Assembly (NCBI GenBank): GCA_963930645.1
Contig: CAWVNO010002549.1
Location: forward strand, 937,295 to 1,001,294
Length of the DNA stretch: 64,000 nt
Origin: Salticus scenicus
Taxonomy: Eukaryota; Arthropoda; Arachnida; Araneae; Salticidae
Direction: 5' to 3'
The notes below the pieces were generated by a model. It was not told the DNA's origin, searched no databases, and worked only from the letters and a program-made list of their open reading frames with translations. Each line of letters opens with the position of its first letter. Position 1 is the stretch's first letter. A program made the translations under genes and the position numbers. Below are positions 10,413-20,416 of this stretch, piece by piece.

Positions 10413-11170
10413 ACATAGCTGATGACGAATAATGATACAACACATGAACAGGGATATGAATTACTTTTTTTTTCAATTCAAATAATGTTTGAGAAATTTT
10501 AACATACTTACTATTCCTTTAATTTCAACGTATATGCATCAAAAATTCTATATTCTATGACAACTTTCCCCAAAAAGTGTCATAACGTCTCTTTATACCT
10601 TAAAAAATTTCTTAATTTTTGCATTTTTTAAAAATTTCTTTTTTTTCCCTAATCTGAAGATAATGAAGTTATAGTATTAATTACAAAACTTTGAATAAAC
10701 GCCATAAAATGCGAGAACTTGCACCAACTGTTTCGGGTCAAAAGAAGACACAACCCTTCATCAGGCGAACATTGTAGGCACGAGAGCTGCAAACAAGCAC
10801 GTTGAGTGTGTTGAATGCGTTGCCGCTTTGTTTGTAGCAGCCGTGCTTTGTTTGTAGCAGTTGCGAGTTCTTGCATTTTATGGTGTTTATTCAAAGTTTT
10901 GTAATTAATACTATAACGTCATTATCTTCAGATTAGGGGAAAAAAGAATTTTTTTTTAAATGCAAAAAATTAAGGAATTTTTTAAGGGATATAGAAACGT
11001 TATGACACTTTTTGGGAATTACTGTCATAAAATATGGAATTTTTCATATATATTCGTTGAAATTAAAGGAATAGTAAGTATGTTAAAATTTCTCAAACAT
11101 TATTTGAATAAAAAAAAAGTAATTTATATCCCTGTTACTGTGTTGTATCATTATTCTTCATCTGCTATGT
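10413..11170. repeat. Large snap-back palindrome, arms about 315 bp
   Basis: Left arm 10413-10730 is the imperfect inverse of right arm 10858-11170. They share ACATAGC, AATAATGATACAACAC, CATTATTTGAAT, AGTGTCATAACG and GAATAAAC followed by CCATAAAATGC. The 127-bp loop contains TTTCGGGT and ACCCTTCATCAG; on the minus strand this reads CTGATGA, a GGGT/ACCC stem, then GAAAC. The short reading frames in the arms are by-products of the structure. Confidence 0.8.
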
Positions 11171-11174
11171 ACAA

Positions 11175-12593
11175 CTAAACTCTTGATTTATTTTGCTTGT
11201 TTTAATCCTTGTGATTCCGAATGCGTCATCCTATGATTAATGTTTGTTTTTCATGGTTGTTTTCTGTTTGATTCTCTGATTTCTTGATGTAAATAATTTA
11301 TTCCAATTTATTCTTCATTTCTAACTTCAATTAATTTCTTGTACGATAGGGTGTGCTCGCTAGCAATTTGCTATTATTGCTGCTAACGAACGAAATCGTA
11401 CATTGGTGCTCAACGAGAAAAAAGGTCACCCCTGACGAGTTTTTTTTTTTTTTTTTTTCTACCATTCTAAGCTTTTCCTAAAAAAACCAAAAAAATGTTT
11501 AAAATGCTGTCTTAATTTTTTATTTCCTCGTTGCTTGTTTGTATCTTTTGATTTGAGTTTCATGTGGTTTTTACGCACCGGCAAAATTATTAAAATTGCA
11601 ACTAACAATATAGGAATAAATTTATGATTAGACTGAAGTTAAATAAAATAAAAATAAATAAATAAAAAATAAATGTTCCAATAAATCACAATCAGTCTCC
11701 CCAGTTTATTTAAATTTGTTGTAATTTCCTTCTCATTGACAATGTGGTTTCAGGGATCTTAAAAATTAAAATAATTTCGAAAATGAATGTACCAATACAC
11801 CGCTAAAATAATATATAATTGAGTTTAGAATATATTGTTAATTTATAATAATAAGAAATTGAAACAAAAAATTAAAAATTACTTAGAAAAAGGAAATTTT
11901 AAAAATTTCCAAATACTTAAATACTCATATATATATTTAATCAAAATATTTTTCTAAAATATTTAACATACTTCATATTTTTAAATTTCATTGCATGTGT
12001 GTTTACATATTTTCAGTTTACAGCAGCAGTTTACAAAAATGATGTTTGCAGGTATTTAAATTTATGTAATTGGTATTCTTTAAATGTTTAAATTTCTTTA
12101 AAGTGAGTCAACGCAATTTTTACCTCATTTGATGTAATTATGCTATCATGGCATATTAAATAATTGATAAATGTAAATATTATTAGTATTAATAAATATT
12201 ATAGTAAATCGTCCTTTTTATTTAAGCAGAATATCTTTTTTTTTTTTTATAAAGATGTGGAATAAAATTGAATTGAATCTTTGTTTTATTATGCAGTTAA
12301 ACAAGTTTATATATTTTATTTAATAAATAACAGTAAAGAGATATATAAAATTGTAAGTCGATGAAACTTGGGATATTATTTTAAAAATATGCAATTTGCA
12401 TAACCTAGTTTGTATATATATTATCATATAAACATTAAATAAATACTTCAGAATTTAAAAAGAAAAGAAAAAAAGAATTACGAACCTTTTTAATTTTCTT
12501 CAAGAAAATACCCTTCCAACTAGCATTTTAAAATACGTAATGACCAGTCGGAAGGGCATTCACTTAAAATTAGCTCTTATCTTGTAAAGTCTT
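11175..12593. other. AT-rich interior between outer and inner ends
   Basis: No gene recognised. A small inverted pair TTGTACGAT / ATCGTACA brackets about 11338-11402. Poly-T runs lie at about 11441-11458 and 12237-12248. Otherwise A/T-rich sequence without structure I can name. Confidence 0.45.
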
Positions 12594-12975
12594 CCCAAGT
12601 AACACAGACTGTTGGCCCAACTGCGATTTATTGTTAGTTCGTTGGGGAATTGTTATCGTAGGGGAAAGGGCTCAAAATAACAGTGGGCCAACAGTAAATA
12701 GTATTGTTGGCCCAACAGTCCTCAAATACTGTTTTCCCAACAGCAAAATATAACAGTTGGCCCTACAGTGTCATTCTGTTGTTGGGCCATCTGCAAAACA
12801 AGGTGGATGGGCCAACAGTATTCAACTGCAGTTGGGCGAACTGCAAAATATCATTGTTGGGCCTGCAGCATTCACCGACGGTTGGGCCAAACGCAAACCA
12901 GAGACCATAAGCCAACCGTGTTAAGCGACCGTTGGGCCAAAAGCGAAAAACGAACATCCTGCCAACCAACCAGCT
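12594..12975 (+). repeat. Inner inverted end, left: GTTGGGCCAAC array
   Basis: Begins with CCCAAGTAACACAGACTGTT and continues with about twelve diverged copies of the near-palindrome GTTGGGCCAAC spaced roughly 30-45 bp, as in AACAGTGGGCCAACAGT, GTTGTTGGGCCAT and GACGGTTGGGCCAAA. The inverted counterpart ends at 22461 with GTGTTACTTGGG, a 12-base exact inverse of the start. TT lies immediately outside both ends, at most a 2-bp duplication. The terminal hexamer CCCAAG is shared with the outer pair, which suggests related transposition machinery. Confidence 0.6.
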
Positions 12976-13061
12976 AAACCACAACAACAACAACAACGCT
13001 TTCGTTTCGTCTCCGCCATCTTTGATTATTAGCTGCAAGAGTTAAGACGCCGTACATTAAG
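12976..13061 (+). other. Candidate untranslated first exon next to the inner array
   Basis: A CAA-repeat tract followed by GC-richer sequence (CGTTTCGTCTCCGCCATC) ends in ATTAAG with a consensus splice donor GTATGT at 13062. There is no ATG. Possible later exons are 15144-15164 (acceptor TTCATTGTAG, donor GTGACC) and 18133-18240 (acceptor TTTTATTTTAG, poly(A) signals from 18219). Splice sites were judged by eye, so this is a hypothesis of a transcript starting inside the paired ends. Confidence 0.2.
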
Positions 13062-14012
13062 GTATGTTTATCATTTTAATAATAATATTTTTTGCAATTA
13101 TCGAGTATATTTCACTAATAATTGGTTATTTAATGATAACAAAACCAAAATAATTTATTTATCGAATTTAGATCCTGCTATAAAGGGGAGGAAATCTTTA
13201 CTGTCAATGTATTTATTTACACGTATATTTGTTGTAGTTCGATATACATTGTAGCATACATTTTTAATTAAATGATTTTTTTTTCTTTTTTTTGTCATAA
13301 TTATCTCTATAAATTGTTTTTTGATCGATTCACTGCTCTATAAACTTCATTTTTTGTTTTCAAATGTTTGAAATGCAACCTGCGCATTTTCAAAGTTTTT
13401 TTTCTTATAACCTTTTTAACAGGCTGCAGGTGTATGTACACTACTGTATTCAGAGATGAGATTTATCAAACTTTTGTAGGAATTTCAGAATTTTTTTTGT
13501 TGTTGTTTCTAAATATTCTTTTATTTAATTTTATTTATTTTATACATGTTCTTGACAATTTATTTTCACATATTCTCCATATTTACTTATGGACAGTATA
13601 ATTTCTTGTATAAATTTCTTCTTTTATTGCAAAAATTAAATTTTTATTTACTTTTTAGTATTATTACTGATTGTATAAATAATTGTGCCTGTTTACAGCT
13701 TGAACTAATAAATTTGAAAAGAAATTTTCACGAGTAAATATTAAATAATTTATACATGTCTAGAAAGACAGAAAGCATTTATATTTTCCTTGTCTCACGT
13801 TAATTATGAGAATTTAAGAAGCAATCTAGAGCTGTTTAACATTCAGAATTATTGCTTTTTTTAAAAAAACTGCTCGCAATTGAACTTATTGAAATTAATT
13901 TCTTAATAATCAATAATGTAAAAATATCACTTTCTTTTGAAAGGCGTATGAAAATTAATGCTTCATACTGAAATTTTAAAAGCCTAAAGTTTTGTTTTCA
14001 TATTAGTCAAAG
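13062..14012. other. AT-rich stretch, no gene
   Basis: Nothing beyond A/T-rich sequence and short T-runs. The 77-codon forward frame at 13368-13601 is rich in Phe, Leu and Ile as expected from composition and has no recognisable motif. Confidence 0.45.
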
Positions 14013-14017
14013 TGTTA

Positions 14018-14745
14018 CAGGGTTCATACTCAACAGCATGGGTGAAAGTTTTCAGTCTATTGACTGAATTCAGTCTTTTTTTGTGTGTTATAATACAGAT
14101 AGGCCAATTTTATGGAATTAATCTTTGTTAGGGGCAAATAAAGGTCCCAGTTTTTTTCTGAATCAGCCCCTATTAATGTTAATTCAATTATATTAATAAA
14201 TAATTTTCCTAAGTTTTCATACTTATGCTTATTAATGTAACCCTTGGAAATGTATGTTTTGAATATCTACATACATTATGTATGAGTTTATTATATTTTA
14301 CCCAATATTACAAAATATATATACATACTTCAGTCCAGCGAAATTTTTTTACTTTCACCCATGCTCAACAGGGAATACTCAGGGAATTTAGAATTTGTTA
14401 AAAAAAGTCAGGGAAAATAAAAAATTTCATTAAAAATCAGGAAAAATCAATTATAAAACCTGGAAAAACAATTTTTTTTTTCTCTCAAGTTATGTTTTTC
14501 TTGTTTAGCTTCGTATCAAAATTTAAATGATTAAGTATTGTGAAAATACACATGTAAATAATGATTTCTACCTGAATTGCTATCATGATCGGCAGTAATA
14601 TGACATTATACAGTGAAAGTAGCTGTATTTTATCCTCTCTAGAGGAGCTTTTCTTGTAATATGTCGCTGATATTTTCTTGAAAATTGTCTAGGAACTCGG
14701 GGAAAACTCAGGGAATTTTTTTCTCGTATTTGAGTATGAACCCTG
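14018..14745. mobile_element. Non-autonomous TIR element (hAT-like), 5-bp TSD
   Basis: Ends CAGGGTTCATACTCAA and its exact inverse TTGAGTATGAACCCTG are flanked by TGTTA at 14013-14017 and 14746-14750. Subterminal copies of CTCAGGGAATTT occur on both sides. CAGGG ends suggest the hAT superfamily; a 5-bp duplication is shorter than the usual 8 but occurs in some groups, and Transib-type elements also make 5-bp duplications. A second element (14037-14363) is inserted in it, leaving about 400 bp of its own sequence. No transposase. Confidence 0.8.
14037..14363. mobile_element. Nested MITE with exact 8-bp TSD CTCAACAG
   Basis: TIRs CATGGGTGAAAGT and ACTTTCACCCATG are exact inverses over 13 bp. 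The 8-bp sequence CTCAACAG lies directly outside both ends (14029-14036 and 14364-14371). Removing the insert and one copy restores the surrounding element without a gap. An 8-bp duplication fits hAT. No reading frame of interest lies inside the 327 bp. Confidence 0.9.
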
Positions 14746-14750
14746 TGTTA

Positions 14751-15332
14751 TGATGATGTTTCTGCTAAACCTTTAAAACATATTTTTTTGTATCTTATTA
14801 AAAACAACTAAATTTTTAAATTATCACATAAGTTTATCGTATACTTTAAGCATAATTATAAATTTCGTTGTAATATATAAAAGTATAATAGTGTATTTTG
14901 AATGAACATAACAATAATTCACAATGAAATTTTAAAAGTCTTAAAGTTTTGATTCTTATGTTAATCAAAATGTTATAACAATGTGTTTTTCAAAGAACTT
15001 AATCTGTTTACTTTTCAGAATATCTTTATAAATCATATTTTGTTAAACTAAATTTTTATATGACATGATGTCTCACCTCGTATAATATAAAAATGTATCA
15101 ATAGATAGATTAAAAAAAATATATATATGTTTATTCATTGTAGGCATCCTATGTTGGACCACAGGTGACCTCGGTTTTTTTCCTGCTCCTGCTGTTTACT
15201 TAAAGTAAGGCTGTTTTATAATTCTTTTAAAGTTTTCATTACTTTTAGTTTTTTACTTTCTGTGATTTTTTGCATTGTTATATCTCTGTTACTTTTGATT
15301 AAAATTACATCATCATCTTTATTGTGATATAG
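14751..15332. other. AT-rich stretch, no gene
   Basis: Apart from the 21-bp candidate micro-exon at 15144-15164 (flanked by AG and GT) and the less AT-biased sequence just after it (to about 15205), I see nothing. A TA-rich tract sits at about 15119-15130. Confidence 0.4.
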
Positions 15333-15440
15333 AGTTGTACCGAGTACTCGGTATATACTCGTTACTCGGCCAATTTGCCGAGTACTTGTTACTCGGCCAA
15401 ATTTTGACTAAGTATTTGGCCAATACCGAGTAGTTGTAAG
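15333..15440. repeat. hAT-like subterminal repeat cluster
   Basis: TAGAGTTGTACCGAGTACTC opens a cluster of repeated GTTACTCGGCCAA and CCGAGTACT motifs, ending near CCAATACCGAGTAG. Such arrays next to a CAGAGTTGT-like end are known from arthropod hAT elements. No opposite end is found nearby, so it is a fragment. Confidence 0.45.
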
Positions 15441-15689
15441 AATTTCATTATTTTTATGTATTATTAGAAGAAATGTATTCATAAGAGTTGTTTATTAATA
15501 ACTAAACTAAAAAAATATGAAAATATAGAGTCATTAAACTTTTACTGCAAAAGCTTTCTGCAGTTAAAACTGGCGAGTAGATTACCACCAAACTTGGTAT
15601 CGAGACAATTCATGATATGAGCTTACCCCTTTTAGTTACAAGAATTTAAGTATAACCATCTTGTATGTGTGTAATATGCGAATTTTTAC

Positions 15690-16690
15690 TTTCTTCTATA
15701 TTCAATAGAAAAAAGTATTGGATTTGTAAAAATTTTCAACCTCGGGTTTTTGATGGATTTACACGTTTTGAGAGTTGTAGAACACGATTTGACCATTTTT
15801 AGAAAATGTCTGTCTGTATGGCTCTGTGTGTGTGTGTGGCAAAATTTTGTGGCAACTGTATCTCAGGAACTACTGCGCAGAATGTAATACAAATTTGGTA
15901 TGTAGTTACACCTTGATATTAATTAGTGCCTATCAACGTTTGGTAAAAAATATCTTACAGGTTTTGTTGCCATCCTACTTTTTTAAAAATTTTAACATGG
16001 TGGTATAGAACAAAATCTTGTATAAATGTGCATAAAGAGAATTATTGTTTAAGACTCATTATGAAATTTACAAGAATTATTTATAATAGAGATAGTCAAC
16101 TATGAAAAAATTTTGTATATGTAGGGGGGGGGGGGAGTCTTCCCTCGAAAGGAATAAATTTTCATAATGGGTATCTTTCAAAACAGTTCGCTAATACCTT
16201 TAAAACGAATGGTTATCTGAGATAATTTAAAATAAAATTATCGATTTTTTTTTAAATGTAATATCGAGAATAAAATGAACTTTTTTTTTTTTGCATTTAG
16301 TGTTATACTACAGTCGGTAACAAAAGTGTCCGAACACTAGCAAAAATTCCTATGTAAACAAAGTACACTTCATATGGTTTTGTTAAATAAATCCTTATCG
16401 AATTGTGTTCTTACACTGACAGAAAACAGGATTCAACAAGGATTTATTTAACAAAACCGTATGAAGTGTACTTTTCTTACATAGGAATTTTTGCTAGTGT
16501 TCGGACACTTTTGTTACCGACTGTACTTCTCTAATATGGAAATCGTACTGCATTATCATGGAAGATAATTTTATTAAATAATGATTGTAATAAATTATTT
16601 TTACTGAGTGAATTTGAAAAGGAAAAAATAGAAGAAAGTCATTTGGTAGCCACAACATTCTAGTTTTATGACAACTTAGTACATAAAATT
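15690..16690 (+). repeat. Dispersed repeat R1, copy B, interrupted by a Tc1 MITE
   Basis: The longest plus-strand R1 copy. It carries AGAAAAAAGTATTGGATT, GATGGATTTACACGTTTTG, TTTTTAGAAAATGTCTGTCT, ATCTCAGGAACTA, ATGGGTATCTTTCAAAACAG, ACCTTTAAAACGAATGGT and ATCGATTTTTTTTTAAATGT. After the MITE it resumes with CTTCTCTAATATGGAAATCG, GCATTATCATGG and GAAGAAAGTCATTTGGTAGC. The reverse-strand copy at 44215-44990 has an uninterrupted TACTTCTCTAATATGGAAAT at the equivalent place, which supports the insertion. Confidence 0.7.
16311..16523. mobile_element. Tc1-type palindromic MITE, TA target duplication
   Basis: CAGTCGGTAACAAAAGTGTC and its exact inverse form the ends of an almost fully palindromic 213-bp element flanked by TA (16309-16310 and 16524-16525). 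The arms extend about 95 bp, through GGTTTTGTTAAATAAATCCT. The end sequence is typical of Tc1 elements. The homologous R1 copy at 44 kb provides an empty site. Confidence 0.9.
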
Positions 16691-16861
16691 GTATCTATAA
16701 AACAGACAAAAATAAAATATTTTAGATATAAGAACCCTTATATAATGCTGATATAGTATAGATAAAACTTTAAAATTCTGTTTTTATATTTTTTTTAATT
16801 TATTTCTTACCATTTTCTGCAAACTAATTTAAATATACATTCCAGGTAAATTTACCTTAAT

Positions 16862-17258
16862 CAGGGGTCAATCCAGATTTTAATTTTTGGGTTCCTTTTT
16901 TGTGAAATTTTTGTTTATTTTTGTTTAGAATAAAATATTTTTGTGAGAAAATAAAATAGTGTATAAAATCTTTCATTTTTACAATCGTTGTATATAATGT
17001 TTAATATCAAGTTTAATAGAGTTTCTTTGAGCTAATTTAAGGCATTTATTTAAAAATAATACTGAAGAAAACATGAAAATACTTTATAAAAGTATCATTT
17101 TTATAAAACAAAGTCTTGTAAAAAGGCTCCTTTTATAAGTTTGAATTTTATGTGTCCCTTTTCATGGATTTGAATTTTGTGAAGGGTTCATTTTCACGGA
17201 TTTGAATTTTGTAAAGGGGCCGCAAAAAGGATCCAAATTTTGTTTGGATCAACCCCTG
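16862..17258. mobile_element. Non-autonomous hAT-like element
   Basis: CAGGGGTCAATCCAGATTTT and the inverted end GGATCAACCCCTG form terminal repeats. Subterminal copies of GGATTTGAATTTTGTRAAGG occur near the right end. Flanks share CCTTA but the duplication is imperfect. No transposase. Confidence 0.6.
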
Positions 17259-17261
17259 CCT

Positions 17262-17530
17262 TACGTTAATGTAATACACAGTAAAATGTAAATCTGAAGC
17301 GAAATATATTCGTTTTATCAAAAGGATGAAAATAAGGTATTTGAATTTAAATTGAAGTAAATCTGAAGTTTAATTTGATTTTTTTTTTTTTTTTAAATCT
17401 ATGCTATGGAAATTTAAGTTGTAATGATTAAGACATGATATCACATTTTAATAATTAAAACTGATCGATGTGTTTAATTTTTTTGGTTTTAATGAATTTG
17501 AGTTAATATAATTTGATTACAACATTTTCA
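17262..17530. other. AT-rich spacer
   Basis: No feature seen apart from a T-run at about 17380-17394. Confidence 0.4.
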
Positions 17531-17536
17531 CATTTG

Positions 17537-17760
17537 AAACCCGAATAAACTACTACGTCAGAAACGCCAAAGAAAAATATTGGAAATGCATACAGCTGTT
17601 TCGGCAGCCTTAAGCGTGCAGTCTTCAGTGCAAAAAGGCACTGAAGACGGCACGTTATCCTTTTTGCACTGAAGACGGCACGCTTAAGGCTGCCGAAACA
17701 GCTGTATGCATTCCCAATATTTTTCTTTGGCGTTTCTGACGTAGTAGTTTATTCGGGTTT
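17537..17760. repeat. Snap-back palindrome, arms about 102 bp
   Basis: Arms 17537-17638 and 17659-17760 are near-perfect inverses, from AAACCCGAATAAACTACTAC to the loop. The right arm contains CTGAAGACGGCACGCTTAAG, then GCTGCC and GAAACAGC; this layout (CTGAWGA, stem, GAAA) resembles the centre of the 10.4-11.2 kb palindrome. The loop holds a third copy of GCACTGAAGACGGCACG. Confidence 0.85.
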
Positions 17761-18367
17761 TAATATTCCAACGCCAAGTCTCCTGTTATTATTTTTCACA
17801 TTTGGTATACAAAACGTGGAGTTTAGCAATTTCTTATAGATTTTCTGTTGCGATTCAGCGGCTAAAAATTTACCAGTGAATTAAGTAAATATAATGTAAA
17901 CTGTACTTTTCCAAGCCAATTGATCAAATTAATTCTGTTGATTTGAAATCATATCAATAAAACAAAATTAAGTGATTAAATCTATAAACTACTTAACACT
18001 TGTTACTCTCAGAGAAGTTTTTATTAGAAGTATAATTTTTCAAGATGTATTTTCATGTGTTGCACTTAATTTTATTATTATTATTATTATTATGTAAAAT
18101 GGAATCAAAATAACTATGTATTTTTATTTTAGGTTTGTATATTGCACTTTCTTGAAAGTCTGACTGTTGATGAAGACGAAAGTCATATACTTGAAAATAT
18201 TTTATCTGGACATACCAAAATAAATAAATAAAATAAATTGTATAATAATTAGTATACTCTAAACATTGTAATATGTAACATTTAATTAAGTTTTACTGTT
18301 TTCAATAAAAAGTATTTGCTATTTTTGAAATGTACCTTTATTTTTTGCATCTTTTTTTAGACTAATG
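17761..18367. other. Spacer with a possible polyadenylated terminal exon
   Basis: AT-rich, with a TTA microsatellite at 18070-18093. A splice-acceptor-like TTTTATTTTAG ends at 18132 and is followed by about 108 bp with GTTGATGAAGACGAAAGTC and overlapping AATAAA signals from 18219. This may be the 3' end of a non-coding transcript or of an old retroelement. Confidence 0.25.
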
Positions 18368-18375
18368 CATTTTAC

Positions 18376-18574
18376 CAGGGTTGCAGAAATTTTTTTTATT
18401 CCCAACATTTCCCCCAATCTATATAAAAGTTTCTCCAAAATGGGGAAACTATTTTAACTATGATTTTTGTAATTCATTGTCGAAACTGATATCATTTGTA
18501 TATTTTTCTGTAAATATCTCCTCCCCCCCCCCCCCAATCCTAGATCACTGGATTGGACATATTTTGCACCCCTG
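18376..18574. mobile_element. hAT MITE with exact 8-bp TSD CATTTTAC
   Basis: Ends CAGGGTTGCAGAAAT and the inverse of CAGGGGTGCAAAATATG; CATTTTAC lies outside both (18368-18375 and 18575-18582). Length 199 bp, with an internal C-run at about 18521-18535. The 8-bp duplication and CAGGG ends fit hAT well. Confidence 0.88.
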
Positions 18575-18875
18575 CATTTTACTTTTGTATCCAGATTTAG
18601 GTGTCTTCAAAAAATAAGGGAATCATTTTTTAATCGTATTCTGTAGGTAAGAATTGTATTACTCCATTGGCAAATTAGATTAAATTGTATAATTATGTCT
18701 ATTGTCTTTACAAAATATAAAATTAATTTATTCACAATATAAGATTTAATAATAGTTTTCAATTTTACATAGATTAATTGTTAATAGGAGTTAATGGAGA
18801 AAAGCTCCAAGACATTCTAGGAAAAGTATACATGTTTATTCAAATTTTTTATTTTTTCGACTGAGTGAAAATAAT

Positions 18876-18947
18876 GCCTGGACCGGGAGTCGAACCCCGG
18901 ACTTTTGACTTACAAGGTCAAGGCTGTACCAATTGAGCTATCCAGGA
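18876..18947 (-). tRNA. tRNA-like sequence (anticodon TGT, Thr-like), left palindrome arm
   Basis: Mirror copy of the unit at 19039-19110. It has an A box TAGCTCAATTGG and B box GGTTCGACTCC that fit the Pol III consensus, a 5-bp anticodon stem TTGAC/GTCAA and a 7-base loop CTTGTAA giving anticodon TGT. The first acceptor pair is mismatched, the D stem pairs poorly and the T stem has a mismatch, so a tRNA-derived SINE or pseudogene is more likely than a working tRNA. Confidence 0.45.
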
Positions 18948-19038
18948 CGACAACCGGTCGGCATTACTCACTCAGACAACCTTTAGGCAGAAAAAAAGCC
19001 TAAAGGTTGTCTGAGTGAGTAATGCCGACCGGTTGTCG

Positions 19039-19110
19039 TCCTGGATAGCTCAATTGGTACAGCCTTGACCTTGTAAGTCAAAAGTCCGGGGTTCGACTCC
19101 CGGTCCAGGC
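19039..19110 (+). tRNA. tRNA-like sequence (anticodon TGT, Thr-like), right palindrome arm
   Basis: Reads TCCTGGATAGCTCAATTGGT at the start and CGGTCCAGGC at the end. Six acceptor pairs form (CCTGGA with TCCAGG). Pol III A and B boxes are intact. The same defects as in the mirror copy argue for a tRNA-derived repeat. A head-to-head pair of Pol III promoters inside one palindrome is unusual. Confidence 0.45.
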
Positions 19111-19151
19111 ATTATTTTCACTCAGTCGGAAAAATAAAAAATTTCAATAAA

Positions 19152-19295
19152 TATGACTTTCTTCCCAATCAGTTGATTGTGTGATTTTAATAATAATAAA
19201 AAAAGTATACATGTATTTTTTAAAAAAAAGAACTTTTGTAAAAGAAAATCAGTTTGAAACTAAGAAGTTAGCATGATACAAATATATCCTTAAGG

Positions 19296-19329
<34 letters not shown>

Positions 19330-20279
19330 CTTTTAATCCATTTTATTTTTCATTTATTTATTTTTTTTGAGAAATTAAATTTTTTAATATTAGTTTTAAA
19401 TGGGATATTACCTCCCTATTTTTGAAAGGGGTTATTAGTACAATTAACTCTGATAAAATTCAAAATCTATTCATTTTTAGAATAGAGAGAGGAGTTCATG
19501 ACTTGCTTATAAACAGGGTTTTTTTTTTTTTTATAGGAACAGTGGTAACAATTTCAAAATTTTTATCAGCCAAAGATTTTTTTTTTTTTTTTTACAGTAC
19601 TACAATATATGATACATAATCTGCAATAGCGTATCGTGAATGAACTTTGGGTATGCTCCATACAGGTGGCTAGAAACAGCACATTATGAAAAGCTCCTCT
19701 TCTGTTTGACTGTTAAAATGTCGCCATATCTGTGTTGCTTCTTGAAATAAGCAAGTTAACCAAAAAGATGATTAAATATCCATTTTAATGTATTATTTCT
19801 AATTACCCAAGTGGAACATACTGAAAGTGTCATTCATGAGATGTCATCGATAGTCTGTATAGGATAATAACAGCTTAAAAAGATAATAAAATTTAAGTAG
19901 TTGCCTATCCAAATACTAAGGAAGAGTTTTTTTTTTTTTTTGACAATTTTACACTGTTCATAAAAAAAAAAAAAAACACTCGTCATGTCTAAAGAATAAC
20001 TTGCAACTGCGGAGTAAACAAACATTTCCCCAGCCCTTCATATAAACAATTTATCATTGCATATTACTTCATCATCTCTTTTTTTTCCTCTCTCTCTTTC
20101 ATTGAAATAATGTGGTAAAAATTTACTCTCTATTTCTCGTGTGTATTTCCTGGCTGTAGTGTTGAAAAGCAATTTACAAAAAATACATTTTCTGATTTAT
20201 ATAAGATTTCATTTGTATTTTTAAATTAATTACAATTATATTCAATTGTCATAGTTGCCACCTAAATTTATTTTGTAAG
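19152..20279. other. Low-complexity stretch with T-runs
   Basis: Contains poly-T runs at 19299-19329, 19520-19532, 19579-19593 and 19927-19940. No gene recognised. Confidence 0.45.
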
Positions 20280-20281
20280 TA

Positions 20282-20414
20282 CAGTCTAACCTTGTTAACG
20301 TGAACGCACTTAATGTGAATTACTTTTAACATGAACTGTTTCCATAATCCCATCGCTACTGATAACATGGACATTTTTTTCTCCCTAGAGAATCACGTTA
20401 ACGAGGTTCAGCTG
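20282..20414. mobile_element. Short Tc1/mariner-type MITE (pogo/Tigger-like end)
   Basis: Left end CAGTCTAACCTTGTTAACGT and the inverted right end CAGCTGAACCTCGTTAACGT match at 16 of 20 bases, flanked by TA at 20280-20281 and 20415-20416. The AACCTCGTTAACGTGAA end resembles pogo/Tigger-type elements. 133 bp, no coding capacity. Confidence 0.8.
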
Positions 20415-20416
20415 TA

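Larger units (their letters stand above)
18835..19151. repeat. Palindrome built from two head-to-head tRNA-like units
   Basis: Arms of about 154 bp (18835-18988 and 18998-19151) are near-perfect inverses around a 9-base A-rich loop. Each arm contains a tRNA-like sequence flanked by CCGGTCGGCATTACTCACTC and by GACTGAGTGAAAATAAT. As a transcript it would fold into one long hairpin. Confidence 0.9.

Noticed and set aside
11338..11402. TTGTACGAT / ATCGTACA pair as a MITE
   Set aside because: Only about 65 bp apart, with short imperfect ends and no target duplication.
12763..13038. Reverse frame of 91 codons over the left inner array
   Set aside because: It follows the GTTGGGCCAAC repeats and has no motif.
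18876..19110. Two functional threonine tRNA genes
   Set aside because: Mismatches in the acceptor, D and T stems and the palindromic setting favour a tRNA-derived repeat, so they are reported as tRNA-like only.
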